This document shows positions 46,464 through 58,030 of a DNA stretch of 64,000 bases, piece after piece. Source of the DNA: Alligator mississippiensis (Eukaryota > Chordata > Crocodylia > Alligatoridae); NCBI RefSeq assembly GCF_030867095.1, contig NC_081832.1, forward strand, positions 35,163,756-35,227,755. Direction: 5' to 3'. Numbering within the stretch: position 1 is the stretch's first letter; every line of letters starts with the position of its first letter. The notes beneath the pieces are model-generated. The model was not told where the DNA came from and did no database searches. It worked only from the letters and a program-made list of their open reading frames with translations. A program made the translations under genes and the position numbers.

Positions 46464-49251
46464 GTGGGCAAGGAAGGAGCCCCCCAGGGGACACTTGCCT
46501 GCCTGTACACTAATGCCAGGAGCTTGAGGAAGAAGCAGGAGGAGCTCATCCTCCTGCTCAATGCAAATAATTATGATGTCATAGGGATAACGGGGACCTG
46601 GTGGGACTCCACCCATGACTGGACCATGGGTATAGATGGCTATACCCTGTACAGGAGGGATCGTGTAGAGAAAAGGGGCAGGGGTATAGCTCTCTATGTT
46701 AAGGAAAGCTACACGTCCCTGCAAGCTGATATTGGCAACCAGGGTGGACGACTGGAGACCCTCTGGGTTAAAATCCATGGGGAACACGGCACAGGGGACA
46801 CAATGGTGGGAGTCTATTACAGACCTCCCACCCAAAGTCCTGAGCTTGACCAGGAGTTTGCCCGGGAACTGGCTGAGGCAGCTTGCTCCAGGACCATGGT
46901 TGTCATGGGTGACTTCAATTACCCGGACATCTCGAGGGAGGATTGCTCAGCAAAATCCGAGCGGTCGCAAAGCTTCCTCTCGTGCGTGGATGACCTCTAC
47001 CTGACTCAAGAAGTCTATGGGCCAACGAGAGGCAAAGCGCTGCTCGACCTGGTACTGGCTACTGGGGATGACCTAGTCGACGACCTAGTGATCGATGGGA
47101 AGCTGGGTGACAGAGACCACGAGCTGATCACCTTCACCATCCACCGAAAAGCTGGCAAGTCAGTCAGCAACACGGAAGTCCTTGACTTCAGGAAAGCCGA
47201 CTTTGACAAGCTCAGGAGGCTTGTCAGTGAGGCCCTAAGGGACCATGACCCCAGGGAGAGGGGAGTTCAAGAAGAGTGGTTGCTCCTCAAGGAAGCGATC
47301 CTCAATGCACAAGCTAAGTCTATTCCATCTCGGAGGAAAGGCAGCAAGAGGGCACAGCAACTCCCCTGGCTCTCCAGGGACCTAGCAGACCTCCTGAGGC
47401 TAAAAAGAAAGGCCTACAAAGGATGGAGGATGGGAGTTACCTCCAAGGAGGATTATTCTGCACTGGTCCGGTCCTGCAGGGAGCATACCAGGAAAGGCAA
47501 GGCTGCAACTGAACTCCAACTAGCTTTGAGCATCAAGGACAATAAACAGTCCTTTTTCAGACATGTGGGGAGCCGGAGGAAAAGCAGGGGCAACATTGGA
47601 CCCCTGCTGAACCAGATGGGGCAACTGACAACTGATGTCCAGGAAAAAGCCAACCTATTAAATGGGTACTTTGCGTTGGTCTTTCATCAGTCCCATGGGA
47701 CGCCCATGCCCGCTACAGGACAGGGAAGTCCGGGTGAGGGTGATCCCCTGCCCTCCATTAATGCTGACCTCGTGAAGGAACATCTTGAGAAGCTGGATAC
47801 CTTCAAGTCAGCCGGCCCTGACAATCTACACCCCAGGGTACTCAAGGAGCTGGCAAGCATCATAGCCCAGCCTCTAGCACGGATCTTTGAAAACTCTTGG
47901 CGCTCTGGTGTAGTGCCCGAAGACTGGAAGAAGGCCAATGTAGTGCCTATCTTCAAGAAAGGGAGGAAAGTGGATCCGGCTAACTATAGGCCCATCAGCC
48001 TGACTTCCATCCCGGGGAAGATCTTAGAAAAGTTTATTAAAGAGGCCATCCTTAATGGACTGGCCGACGCCAAAATCTTAAGGGATAGCCACCACGGGTT
48101 TGTCGCAGGTAGGTCTTGCTTGACTAATCTCATTTCCTTCTACGACCAGGTGACCGATCACCTGGACAAGGGAGAAGAGATTGATGTCATATATCTTGAC
48201 TTCAAAAAAGCCTTTGATCTAGTATCCCATGATCACCTCTTGATGAAACTGGCCAATTGTTGCCTTGGGTCCACGACGATCCACTGGCTGGAAAATTGGC
48301 TCCGGGGTCGGACCCAGAGGGTAGTAATTGATGGAAGTCACTCATCATGGTGTCCTGTGACCAGTGGGGTCCCCCGAGGCTCTGTCCTTGGACCCATATT
48401 GTTCAACATCTTCATTAATGATGTGGACACTGGAGTCAGAAGTGGACTGGCCAAGTTCGCCGATGACACCAAACTTTGGGGCAAAGCATCCACACCAGAA
48501 GACAGGCAGGTGATCCAGGCTGACCTGGACAGGCTCAGCAAGTGGGCGGACGAGAATCTGATGGTGTTCAACGCCAATAAATGCAAGGTTCTCCACCTTG
48601 GGAAAAAAAACCCGCAGCATCCTTATAGGCTCGGCAGTGCTACGCTAGCTAGCACTATGGAAGAAAGAGACTTGGGGGTCATCATTGACCACAAGATGAA
48701 CATGAGCCTGCAATGCGATGCTGCGGCTAGTAAAGCGACCAAAACGCTGGCTTGCATCCACAGATGCTTCTCAAGCAAATCCCGGGACATCATTCTCCCC
48801 TTGTACTCGGCCTTGGTGAGGCCGCAGCTGGAGTACTGCGTCCAGTTTTGGGCTCCACAATTCAAAAAGGATGTGGAGAGTCCAGAGAAGAGCCACACGC
48901 ATGATCACAGGTCAGGGAGGCAGACCCTACGATGACAGGCTGAGAGCCCTGGGGCTCTTTAGCCTGGAAAAGCGCAGGCTCAGGGGTGATCTGATGGCCA
49001 CCGATAAGTTTATCAGGGGTGACCACCAGTATCTGGGGGAACGTTTGTTCACCAGAGCGCCCCTAGGGATGATGACTAGGTCGAACAGTCATAAACTACT
49101 ACAAGACCGTTTCAGGCTGGACATAAGGAAGAATGTCTTTACTGTCCGAGCCCCCAAGGTCTGGAACAGCCTGCCACCGGAGGTGGTTCAAGCGCCTACA
49201 TTGAACACCTTCAAGAGCAAACTGGATGCTTATCTTGCTGGGATCCTATGA
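46464..49251 (+). pseudogene. CR1 ORF2 (APE endonuclease + RT), one frameshift
   Basis: The frame runs open for 823 residues from 46464 to 48935. N-terminal endonuclease: YTNARS at 15-20, then ITGTWWDSTHDW, where the Glu of ITETWW in CR1-B is Gly at residue 44. GDFNYPDIS and DHELITF-type blocks follow. RT: LDFKKAFDLVSH (about 48200), SGVPRGSVLGP (about 48365) and FADDTKLWG (about 48460) with both catalytic Asp. At about 48880 an 11-base deletion between short gag repeats, relative to CR1-B, shifts the frame. The C-terminus continues in the next frame to 49251 (LDAYLAGIL). It begins 108 bases after the ORF1 stop. Confidence 0.92.
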
Positions 49252-50236
49252 CCCCAGCTGACTTCCTGCCCTTTGGGCAGGGGGCTGGACTCGATGATCT
49301 TCCGAGGTCCCTTCCAGCCCTAATGTCTATGAAATCTATGAAATAGCTACTGCTGCCTCTTTCTTCCAAGAATCTGTCCAATCCCTTTTTGAATCTAGCT
49401 AACGTGTCTGCTTCCACATCTGGTAGCAGTGACTTGCACACTTTAATTACACACTGTGTGATAAAGAATTTCCTTTGGTTAATTTTAAACCTACCTCCTA
49501 GTTTCATTTTGTGATCCCTAGTTCCTGTATTGTATGAGATAGTAAATAATAAATCCCTATTTACTTTCTCTTTGCCATTTATTATTTTGTAAACCCTTAC
49601 CATGTCTCCCCCCAAGCATCGTTTATAAACTGAACAGCTTCTTCAGTATCTCCTCATATGGAAGCCCCTCCATACCTCTAATCATCTTTGTTGCCCTTCT
49701 CTAGTTCTTCTATATCCTTTCTGAGATGCGGGGACCAGAACTGGGACAAGTCTTCAAGGTGTGGACGCACCATTTATTTATAAATGACCATGATGACAAT
49801 TTAAGCTTTGCTTACAATTCCCTTCTTAATAATCCGTAACATTTTGTTTGCCTTTTTGACAGCTGCTGAGCACCGAGCTGATGTTTTTAGTGAGCTGTCC
49901 ATAATGACTCCCAGATCTCTTTCCTCTCTGGTATGAGCTAATGTACAGCTCATCATAGTGTAGGTATCGTTTGAGTTATTTTTGTCCAGGTGCATCACTT
50001 TATACTCTTTTTAATTAAATTGCATCTGCTATTTAGTTGCCCATTTGCTCAATCATGCTACATCTTTCTGTAGTCTGCCTTGCTCTTTACCACTTTGAAT
50101 TGTGTCATCTGCAAATTTGGTCACCTCACTACTCACCCCCCTTTTCCACATCATTTATAAACAGAGAAACTCCAGATTATGGGAAAATTAATACCAACAC
50201 TGCATGATCCATAAAAGTGTTCAGACTGATAAGTAC

Positions 50237-50341
50237 CTGCTCTTTAGTAATCTTGATTGCCTGGCTAGGATCAGACTTGCAATAGAAGCGAACATTATCA
50301 ATAGGGTTCTGTTCTTTCATCCCATAATCCATATTGATAAC
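50237..50341 (-). CDS. SAMHD1: SAMHD1 coding exon (human residues ~503-537)
   Basis: Exactly 35 codons in phase 0, starting [15 protein letters not shown]. It holds the FYCK motif, whose Cys matches the redox-switch C522 and whose Lys matches the allosteric K523. The acceptor is ...ctcccaag and the donor gtactt, after KITKEQ. The start of this exon is the most conserved block seen in the window. Confidence 0.96.
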
Positions 50342-50989
50342 CTTGGGAGACAGAAAATTAGATGGAATCCATCCTAGCATATTTGTCTTCAAATTTTTTT
50401 GATTTTACACATACGCACAAAATATGGAATCCCTGAAAGCAACAATAACCATTAGCTATTAATAACTAGCGATAATTTAATATTTGTATTTCTAACGATT
50501 TCTTCCAAGACTGCCACTGAGAAATAAGCCATGCCCAGAGCTGCCCTAGGCATTATGTTTTCAGCATATGACAGAGGAACAGTAGGTTCAAGTTGTAAGG
50601 TATGTTTCTCCTTAATGGTTTTATGACTGCTGTAAAGACAGCGTATGCATTCCCACAGCTGAGTTTGTGAACAAGCCACAATGCATACCAGTGGGAACAT
50701 GCTACTCACTAACTACTTAGGTTTTTCCTCTCCTTCCCCTCACCACCCTCTGATCTTATAAAATAACGACTTAGCAATCTGAAGAGCGAAAGCTGGCAGG
50801 AATTAAGGCATTTGCATTCAGCAAGCAAGCAAATACTTATGACATTCAACAGGGGGAAATGCTTACCTTCTTTTCACTTGGTTACATGTGAGGTAGGGTA
50901 AGATTAGCAGTGCTTTACTCGATATGGCCCCAATGCCTCATGATCAATCTTCCATGCTTTCCAGCCTAATCCACTGCACCATATCTAGC
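50342..50989 (-). other. SAMHD1 intron, unassigned
   Basis: AT-rich sequence upstream (in gene sense) of the exon at 50237-50341. No repeat or gene recognised. Confidence 0.55.
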
Positions 50990-51200
50990 CATGAAGTGAT
51001 CTACACTGTGGATCAGTGACCTACCATGAAGGGCTATGTGATCCAACCCACAGATCTCCCTACAGGTTCAGAAATTTGGCAGCAGGGGAGTGGTAACACT
51101 GCCACTGCTCCCCTACTGCCAAATTTCAAGACCCATAGGGAGCCCCATGGATCAGATGACATGGCTCTGCAGACTGGAGGTTAAGCACTGCTGGGTTGGA
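50990..51200. mobile_element. Long imperfect hairpin, MITE-like
   Basis: Two ~100-base arms are inverted around 51098. The inner arms are aaatttggcagcaggggag and ctcccctactgccaaattt. The outer arms pair gatccaacccacag... with ...ccatggatc, and gggctatg with catggctct. It looks like a foldback transposon. The ends and TSD are not clear. Confidence 0.65.
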
Positions 51201-52264
51201 GTTTAAAAGAAGAAAAAATTAAATACACTCTTAAAAAAAAACTTTGGAGTTCATTGCTACATGTCCCTCAAGTGGGACTGGACAGCATTTTCCCTTTTTT
51301 TTCAGCAGCATTTACTTTAAAAAGTTTTGTGCTAAATATTTTCAGAGTTAAGTCAGTCATTGCCTTTTATGATCCCCTCCTCCCTCCCTATCTGTGGATG
51401 GAGACTACCTTGTACGAAGCATCGTGTTGTAAGAAAACAAGACTGACTGTTCAGATCCACACAAACCAACTCATGGGGGAAAACAGAAGGTATGAACTCA
51501 CTTTGACCAACTATTAATTAAAGCTATTTCTGAGTTTTGGAATGTGGTTTGTATGAAAACCATAGAAATTTGAGTTCTACAGTTCACAGAACAAAAAGTA
51601 TATTGTAGTGGTTTCTGAATTGTTGTCTATGATTCTTGCTCACGAGAGGAAGCTTCAGAAAACAGTTGGGGCATCTGAGGTTAGAGCCACCACTGCCTGC
51701 TTCCATACTTATTTACTACAAACAGTCTAGTTGCCTCCACTAACAAATAATACAACACAAAAGAACAAAAGAGGAAACAGGGACTGTTCTAGGGAGTGGA
51801 GCCAACAGTGAACAGTTAAAATTAAAACACTTTCCCACTTTACTTTTCTATTGCCACAGCAATGTTATATGAAAACCAACTGTAATTACTGGGAGGAGAT
51901 GTCCAAAGGACTAACTTTTAAGATATGATTCACACTATAAGAAAAGTCTAGGAGTCCCTAAGCTATAGGTTTCAGGAGTAGTTTACAGGAGTAAACTACT
52001 GTTATGTACCAGATACCTACTACACCCCAACACAGTGCTGAGAGCAAACTGAATTTTACTTTATCTTTCACAGTGCCCTTGAATTGCACAGTTAATTACA
52101 GTGTGAACGGGACATGCCAGTTGCTTATATAGAATATAAAGTCTACACACACACACACACACACACACAAAGTTTGCATTTAAATTTGAGTATAGTAGCC
52201 TCTTTCTGATTACAGAAGTGATACAGTATAGTTGATATGTGTTTCTCTAAAAGGAGATATTTAC
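51201..52264 (-). other. SAMHD1 intron with (AC)n microsatellite
   Basis: No gene. A run of about twelve AC repeats lies at 52145-52169, about 100 bases from the donor of the exon at 52265-52360. Confidence 0.6.
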
Positions 52265-52360
52265 ATCAACTATGAAGTCTTCAGCCTTCAACTCCATATC
52301 GTGAGGTATGTTTTCTGGCTTGGCAGCAGCAACATCAACTGGCAATGTGTCATACTCCTC
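52265..52360 (-). CDS. SAMHD1: SAMHD1 coding exon (human residues ~471-502)
   Basis: Exactly 32 codons in phase 0, from EEYDTLPVDV to AEDFIVD. The acceptor is ...ctttctcag, the donor gtaaat. The first half is diverged from human, but the end (KAEDFIVD) is nearly identical. This is the linker leading into the C-terminal lobe. Confidence 0.93.
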
Positions 52361-52383
52361 CTGAGAAAGAGTAAAGTCAAAGG

Positions 52384-53249
52384 CTAGGGACAGACATTTA
52401 AAAAGCCTGACCCTGAATTGATTCAGTCTTTGCAGGTTAGTCTAACCTGGCTAGGCTAAACCAGTTTGTAACCATAAAGACACCTGCTCTGGACTGAAAA
52501 AATTCAGGCACCTGCCTGCAGTGGCTCAGGCTAGAAGCTGGGGGGCGCTACAGTAGCCCTCCCATCTCTTCCATAGTGCTGAGCTGTGGGGGGCAAGGCC
52601 AGGTCCTGGCAGGACTAGGGAGGGGTCCCCCCCTCCTCAGCAGCCCCACAGGGAAAGTTTATCACCCCTAACTCAGTTTTTCTCAACCAATTAAGAAAAC
52701 AAAGCCTTTCTCCATTAGTTCAAACTCTTCTTAAACAGCTTTTCCAAGGAAGGACATTACCAGTTACCTATTAGCTCCAAAAAACCTGTCTTCCTTTGTT
52801 GTCTCCCACAGCATGTGTAGTAGTCAGCATGTGGTCTGCTACCTAATGCTGAGAGGTGTCTGTGTAAAGCAGAGGGGCTGGGGAATATAATCCCTGCTTA
52901 GCAGGGAGAAGTCAGGCAGATGCCTACAGTCTCTGCCAGAGCTCCAGCGAGGGAGCAGAGAGGAGGGGCTAGCTCTGCTGTGGAGCAGATTGCCCCGCCA
53001 GCCCAGAAGGCATTCCAGGATGCTGGGGGAGTCTGATTTATCTTAAACCAGCAAGGGGTCTGGGACAGACATTGCATAAACCTGTTTGACCCAAATCAGT
53101 TAAGTCTGATACTACATTCAACCAGGTTTATCTCAAACAGGTTTCAGCCATTTTCAAACTGGTTTATGTGTACTGAACATCTGTTCTCTTACAGGTTTAA
53201 ACCAGTTTCTGATCACTTAAACCAGTTTGTGTGTAATGTCTGTCCCTTG
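52384..53249. mobile_element. TIR-bounded nonautonomous DNA transposon
   Basis: The ends are CTAGGGACAGACATT (left) and CAAGGGACAGACATT (right, minus strand). Longer inner repeats share aaaccagtttg. No transposase frame is present. The target duplication is not clean. Confidence 0.7.
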
Positions 53250-54592
53250 CCAAAAAGGTTTTTGTCGCGTACTACCAGTTCCAGAACTGTGCAACAGAAC
53301 CCAGTTGAGAAGACTGAGAATACAGACATACAGGCAAACTAGTGAAAACTCCAGTTATTTTTTAAAAAGTCGGCATATTTTTTCCTCCAAATTAGCTGCC
53401 ATTCACAAAATGTAAAATCCCTAATTGTAGAAATTTATTGCAGAAACATTTGTATTTCATGAATCTACTTTAATTGTAGATGGAACTCCAGTATTTACTA
53501 TGACCGCATCATCTGATGATGAGGTAACAACATGTACTACTTCAAAGCAGATGGAATAACACTTGCATGAAATGCCATAAATTTGAGGTGTCTGCATTTC
53601 TGTTAACTCTGCGAATTTGGCTAGAGTTTCCCCGTTACGAGAGAAATAATTTTATATGGTCTTGAATAGCCATAAAGTGTTTAGTGCATAGGACACTATC
53701 AGCCCTCACGTTTCCAAGAAAAAAAAATCCAGGATTTTAGTGGAAACTGTGCTGAACCTCTGCTTTTAAACACATTTAATCATGACATGATTAACAGAAT
53801 GATTTTCTTATAAACAAAGATTATACTTGAATATGTTTGAAAAATATTTTTATAACAAAGTTGTAACATTAAAAAATCTCAAGCTTTTTAACAAATATAA
53901 GGAAAATTTAAAAAAAACCCAAGCTTATTTTACCTTAATTTTGGATTTTGAAATAGCTGAATTGTGTTTGCTGAATTTTTTTCCACATAAATTCAGTTGG
54001 TAACAGATATTTTAACCCAAGTTAAGTTCTGACAGACTTATATTAACTCACAGCATTTTACAACAGCACATGCCAAGCAACCTTCAACTATAAGCACTAA
54101 TCTCAGCTTCAGCTATATAGTATCTTTGGTGTGTAACATTCCAGTTGAGATTTTAGGTTGTGCAAATTCCAGAATTTCAGTAATTATTTCTAATTATCAA
54201 TAGTAAAACATTTCGAGTCAAGTTTAGGGGGAAAAAATATTCCAATGATGAATTGGGCACATGTATCAGATTTTTGTTACTATCTAAACAGATAGACCAT
54301 TTCCTTGGATTCATCAGATGTTCTCACTTAATTTTTGAACTAGAGTGACACACTGATATTTTTACAGAAAACATGTTACTTCAAACAGATTTCCATAATT
54401 AAATCAGTAAGTCACCTTTCTTTAACACTTCCCCCTCCCTGCCTACTTTTCGGATATCCCTCTTTCCCATTCACTTGCTGGTTCTGTTGTCAATGTGCCC
54501 TTGACACAAGCAACTTACAATCAACAGATTAGTAAAAGATTTGTACATTCAAGCAGCAGCAGAATTTAAAGCTGGCCATCAACAGAGATTAC
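53250..54592 (-). other. SAMHD1 intron, AT-rich, no gene seen
   Basis: Plain AT-rich intron sequence. I recognise no repeat or coding frame. Confidence 0.55.
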
Positions 54593-54732
54593 CTTTTCAA
54601 TTTCCTTTCCTTTTTTAGGCTTAGTTTCTCCTACATACTTGTATAGTTGACGTTGCTCTATTTTATACAAAATTTCCCGTGCCTCAGCCAGTTCTGGACA
54701 ACTGGAGTGCAAAATCTCCAGAAAGATGTTAT
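54593..54732 (-). CDS. SAMHD1: SAMHD1 coding exon (human residues ~424-470)
   Basis: The exon has 2 bases plus 46 codons. It reads [11 protein letters not shown]... and then [19 protein letters not shown]. The Arg and Lys in EQRQLYKY match human R451 and K455, which contact the allosteric nucleotide. The acceptor is ...ctttgacag, the donor gtaatc. The exon ends on a lysine-rich linker ([10 protein letters not shown]), which is longer in basic residues than the human counterpart. Confidence 0.94.
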
Positions 54733-55125
54733 CTGTCAAAGTTAAACACATTTTGTTTATATAGTCAGTAAGTCAAGTTCCAATTGTTACAGCAAAGACA
54801 AACTCTGGATCTATGCTTGTACTATGCAAGCTGAATTTATGCAAAAACTTAACTCAGGAGAAAAAAATCCATGCCATTTTCAAAGAGTGACCCAATACAC
54901 TAACAAAAACATTTTAAAATTTCTTATACACAATGTTCAAAATAAAAATTAAAAGATATGCTGACCTCCCATACCTGAGGATGAGATTAACAGTTTTGCA
55001 ACTGACACCTCGTTCACTAGTTACAGCCTTTTCTAATTCTACTATATATTGAATGAATGAAAGTTCCATATCCCAACAACAGTGCATTAGCACAAGATTC
55101 TATCCCCTGTTTTCTTCATTTAAGG

Positions 55126-56019
55126 CAGGAGTGTCAAACATAGGGCTCATGGAACCATTTGATCTGGCCCCAGGGTCACTAGACTGACCCCGTGTGCTGG
55201 CTCCAGCTCTACATGCAGCATGCCATGCAAGGGCTGGATCATGGGCAACTGGTGCCACCACAGCGACCAGCAAGTGACTGTGGGGGAGCAGTCCCCCTTT
55301 GGCCAATCTCACTGACTGGGGTGGCGGGGGTCCCCCACAGTCCCTCTACATGTTGCCACTGGGCTGAATGCTGTACCACATATGCTGCAGGCAGCACAGG
55401 AGGTCAGTCTGGAGAACCACATGCAGTCTGTGCCTCAGGGTCCCTGTGCCATGTGCAGTACTGGGTCTACCCCATGTACTGCAGGGAGCGCATGCTCTGT
55501 GCTGGCCCTGGGGGCTGCATACACATTGAGCCCCAGGGCTGGCACATGGTATATAAGGGGCAGGGGATAGACAGGCTATGTGCACTACACACTGCACAGA
55601 GGGCCAGCAAAGGACATACACTCCATGCATTGTCATTCAGCTGAGTGCTGCATGGAGTGTGTGCCCCATGTTGCATGCAGTGCATGTAGGAAGTCCACCC
55701 CTGTGCCGCAGATGCTAGCCTCAGGGATTTCTCTGCACATGGTCCCCAAGCCAGCAGGGGCCACGCAGTGCCCACGGTGTGCAGGATGGACTTACCACTG
55801 CACACAGCACAGGGTGTCGAGTGTGGGCTGAATAGGATGCCTCTGTGGTGCCTGCAGCGCCAGGTCCACCCCATGTGCCGCAGGCTGCGCGAACACCATA
55901 GGCTAGGGCGTGCAGTGCATGGGCTGAACCTGCCACAACAGCCACTCTCCACAGGGTGTAAGTCCAAGGCCCATGGCCACTCATTCAGCCCACAAGGTCA
56001 GGTGAGTTTGACATCCCTT
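55126..56019. mobile_element. hAT-type MITE with internal tandem repeats, copy 1
   Basis: The left end is CAGGAGTGTCAAACAT and the right end gtttgacatccctt is its inverse. The flanks atttaagg (55118-55125) and atataagg (56020-56027) match at 7 of 8 bases. The interior is made of diverged repeats around tgcatgcagt and ccccatgt. Open frames inside come from the repeats. Confidence 0.85.
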
Positions 56020-56477
56020 ATATAAGGCATGAAGAGACCTGCATGTAATAGAGAAATACCTGCATATAAGACAAGTACTTTATATCTCCAACAATGGATG
56101 CTAGAAAATAAAATTCCCCCCTCTCTCTCAAACAGCAGCAGGTCTCTTAAGAAGGGTCCCAGAATATAATAGCACAAGATAAAAATTGTTATTGGAAGTG
56201 TTTTCAAAGCAGCATGGGAAGAAAATGGGCAGCTATCATACAGTAATCATGGTTTAAGATGTGTTGGCCAAATATGCTGAACCACTGATATACTCAAGTT
56301 TGACCAGTAGCTTGTCTGTCAGGGGCTGTGCCTAAACTCTGATGGTCCTCCTTCCTGATTTCAAAAGAGTTGGAGACCTATTCCTCCTTTACTTCCTCCA
56401 CCAATACTCCATAATAGCAAGGAATTTGAGTAGGTCATGGAACAAATAAAGAATACCTTTAATTAGTTACTTTAAGA

Positions 56478-56995
56478 CAGGGGTGTCAAACTTACCTGGC
56501 CCCATGGGCTGGTTGAGGATCGCTGGACTGGTCTGCAGGCCAGATCAGAAATGACCCCTTGTGCTGCATGCAACATCTCTGGTGCCAGGTCCAGCCTATA
56601 TGCTGCATGCAGTATGCACTGGCTTTGCTTCAGGGTTTGTGCTGCACGTAGCGTGCAGGCTCGACCCAGTGCTGCATGCAGTACAGGGGTAGGGATAGGG
56701 CATGCACTGTATGTGGTGCCCATGACAGACCATTCCTGTGTGCTGGTTCCAGGGCTAGGCTATCTGTGCCCACTGAAGCCAGCCCACAGGACCTGTCTGG
56801 CAGGGCACACATGTATCCCACACTCCAGATCCATGTGCTGCATGCAATACCAAGTACAGCCCACACACTGCATGCAGCACAAACCCAGTGCCAGCACTGG
56901 CATGCAGTGCATGGGGTCAAGCCAAGACCCATGGACCAGATCATATGGCTTCAAGGGCCAGATCTGCCTCCTGGGCCTTATGTTTGATACCTTTG
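56478..56995. mobile_element. hAT-type MITE with internal tandem repeats, copy 2
   Basis: The left end is CAGGGGTGTCAAACTTACCTGG and the right end is atgtttgatacctttg. The same interior repeat (tgctgcatgcagtatgcactgg) occurs as in copy 1, but the element is shorter. The flanks ctttaaga and gtctaagg match at only 5 of 8 bases. Confidence 0.82.
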
Positions 56996-57642
56996 GTCTA
57001 AGGCAAGTATCTTCTTTGACTTCTTGCTTTTGTTACACCTGTGGCAATTCACAAACAATGACCTAGTTTGAGAGGTAGACTGGTGGAGTTGATTTAAACA
57101 ATCAAAACACTGCTCTACCAAAATAAGCTTAAAACCCTCATGCTTTTACAATGGAGAAATAGCAGATCCCAGGTATCCTGGGGTGGTTTGCTGCCTCCCA
57201 GCATTTAGCTCTTGCCTGCCAACCCTCCCAACATTCCAGTGGCCTAATTTGTCTCTTTCCTGCTATGCCTTTGATGGTAATGATTATTAAGGAGTAGGCC
57301 CTCAGTTCAGTCCTTAGGTGTCTCTCCATCTATGTTGACGTCACAGGGCCATGCCTGTTCAGGCCCATTCAATCATCAGTTTCACAGGCTTCTCAACCCT
57401 AACTGGCTCCTCAGACTCCAGTGGTTCCCAAGGCTTGTGCCCCCAATCAGCACTCCACTAGCCCTCTGGCCCAAAGCAGCACTTCACAGGGCGCTCAGCT
57501 CACAAACAGTTCTCCTTTTTCATTCATACTCTCTAGTAAGTAGGCTAGGGTCTCCCATTACAGTACATGCACACATTTTAAGCAGCTGTTCTACAGATTT
57601 TCACTACTAGAACATTTTCTGAATAACTGCAGAAGCTGCTTG

Positions 57643-58030
57643 ATAGGGCTGTTCAAAGCTTCAGGTGCTGATTCGATTTGGAAAAGATTCAGCCCGATTC
57701 GGTGGCTGAATCTCTGAATCGAATCAGGAGACCAATAAAAAGGTCTGAATTGATTTGGAAAAGATTCGGAGAGCTTTGGAGATTCGGGCAGTCCCTGCTC
57801 ACTGCTGCAGGGAGCTGGACCTGGACTCTGTGCTGGTAAATAGGGAGGGGGGGAAGCCCCACTAGGCGCCATCCCCTGCCTGCTCCCCCAGTCTCCCTGA
57901 GCACCCCCTGACCTCTCTCCCAGCACCCACCCCCCCTTGGCTGCCCCACCTGGCCCCAGCTCCTGGTTCTTAAAAAAAAAGAAAAGAAAAAAAAGCCCCA
58001 CTCATCGGCTGCTGCAGCGGCCATCAGGGC
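57643..58030. mobile_element. Fragment of TIR element shared with 27745-27905
   Basis: Begins tagggctgttcaaagcttcaggtgctgattc and shares the GATTCAGCCC and GAATCRAATCAGGAG tracts with the right end near 27800. The other terminus was not found, so this is a partial copy. Confidence 0.65.

Larger units (their letters stand above)
45250..49345 (+). mobile_element. Nearly full-length CR1 LINE (CR1-E) in SAMHD1 intron
   Basis: It carries ORF1 (45255-46355) and ORF2 (46464-49251 with one frameshift) and a 3' UTR ending in the CR1 tail (tctatgaaatctatgaaa). It lies antisense to SAMHD1, inside the old L3-like element, between catgatcaa and atagctactg. It is the most complete CR1 in the window. Confidence 0.94.
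45025..50160 (-). mobile_element. Ancient L3-like CR1, split by a young CR1
   Basis: Two parts, 45025-45249 and 49346-50160. On the minus strand the part at 49400-50160 reads as decayed RT C-terminal sequence (e.g. LAHTREERDLGVIMDSSLK). The part at 45025-45249 is the 3' end (accatragtccatcttgcccagtatcc). The junction matches the uninterrupted copy at 24720-24940. Confidence 0.78.

Noticed and set aside
55192..55967. Cys/His-rich open frames resembling a zinc-finger protein
   Set aside because: The Cys and His come from repeats of tgcatgcagt-like units in a MITE, with frames open on both strands.
57591..58024. Open frames of 111 and 136 residues
   Set aside because: They run across a transposon end and a poly-A/T tract; no conserved domain.
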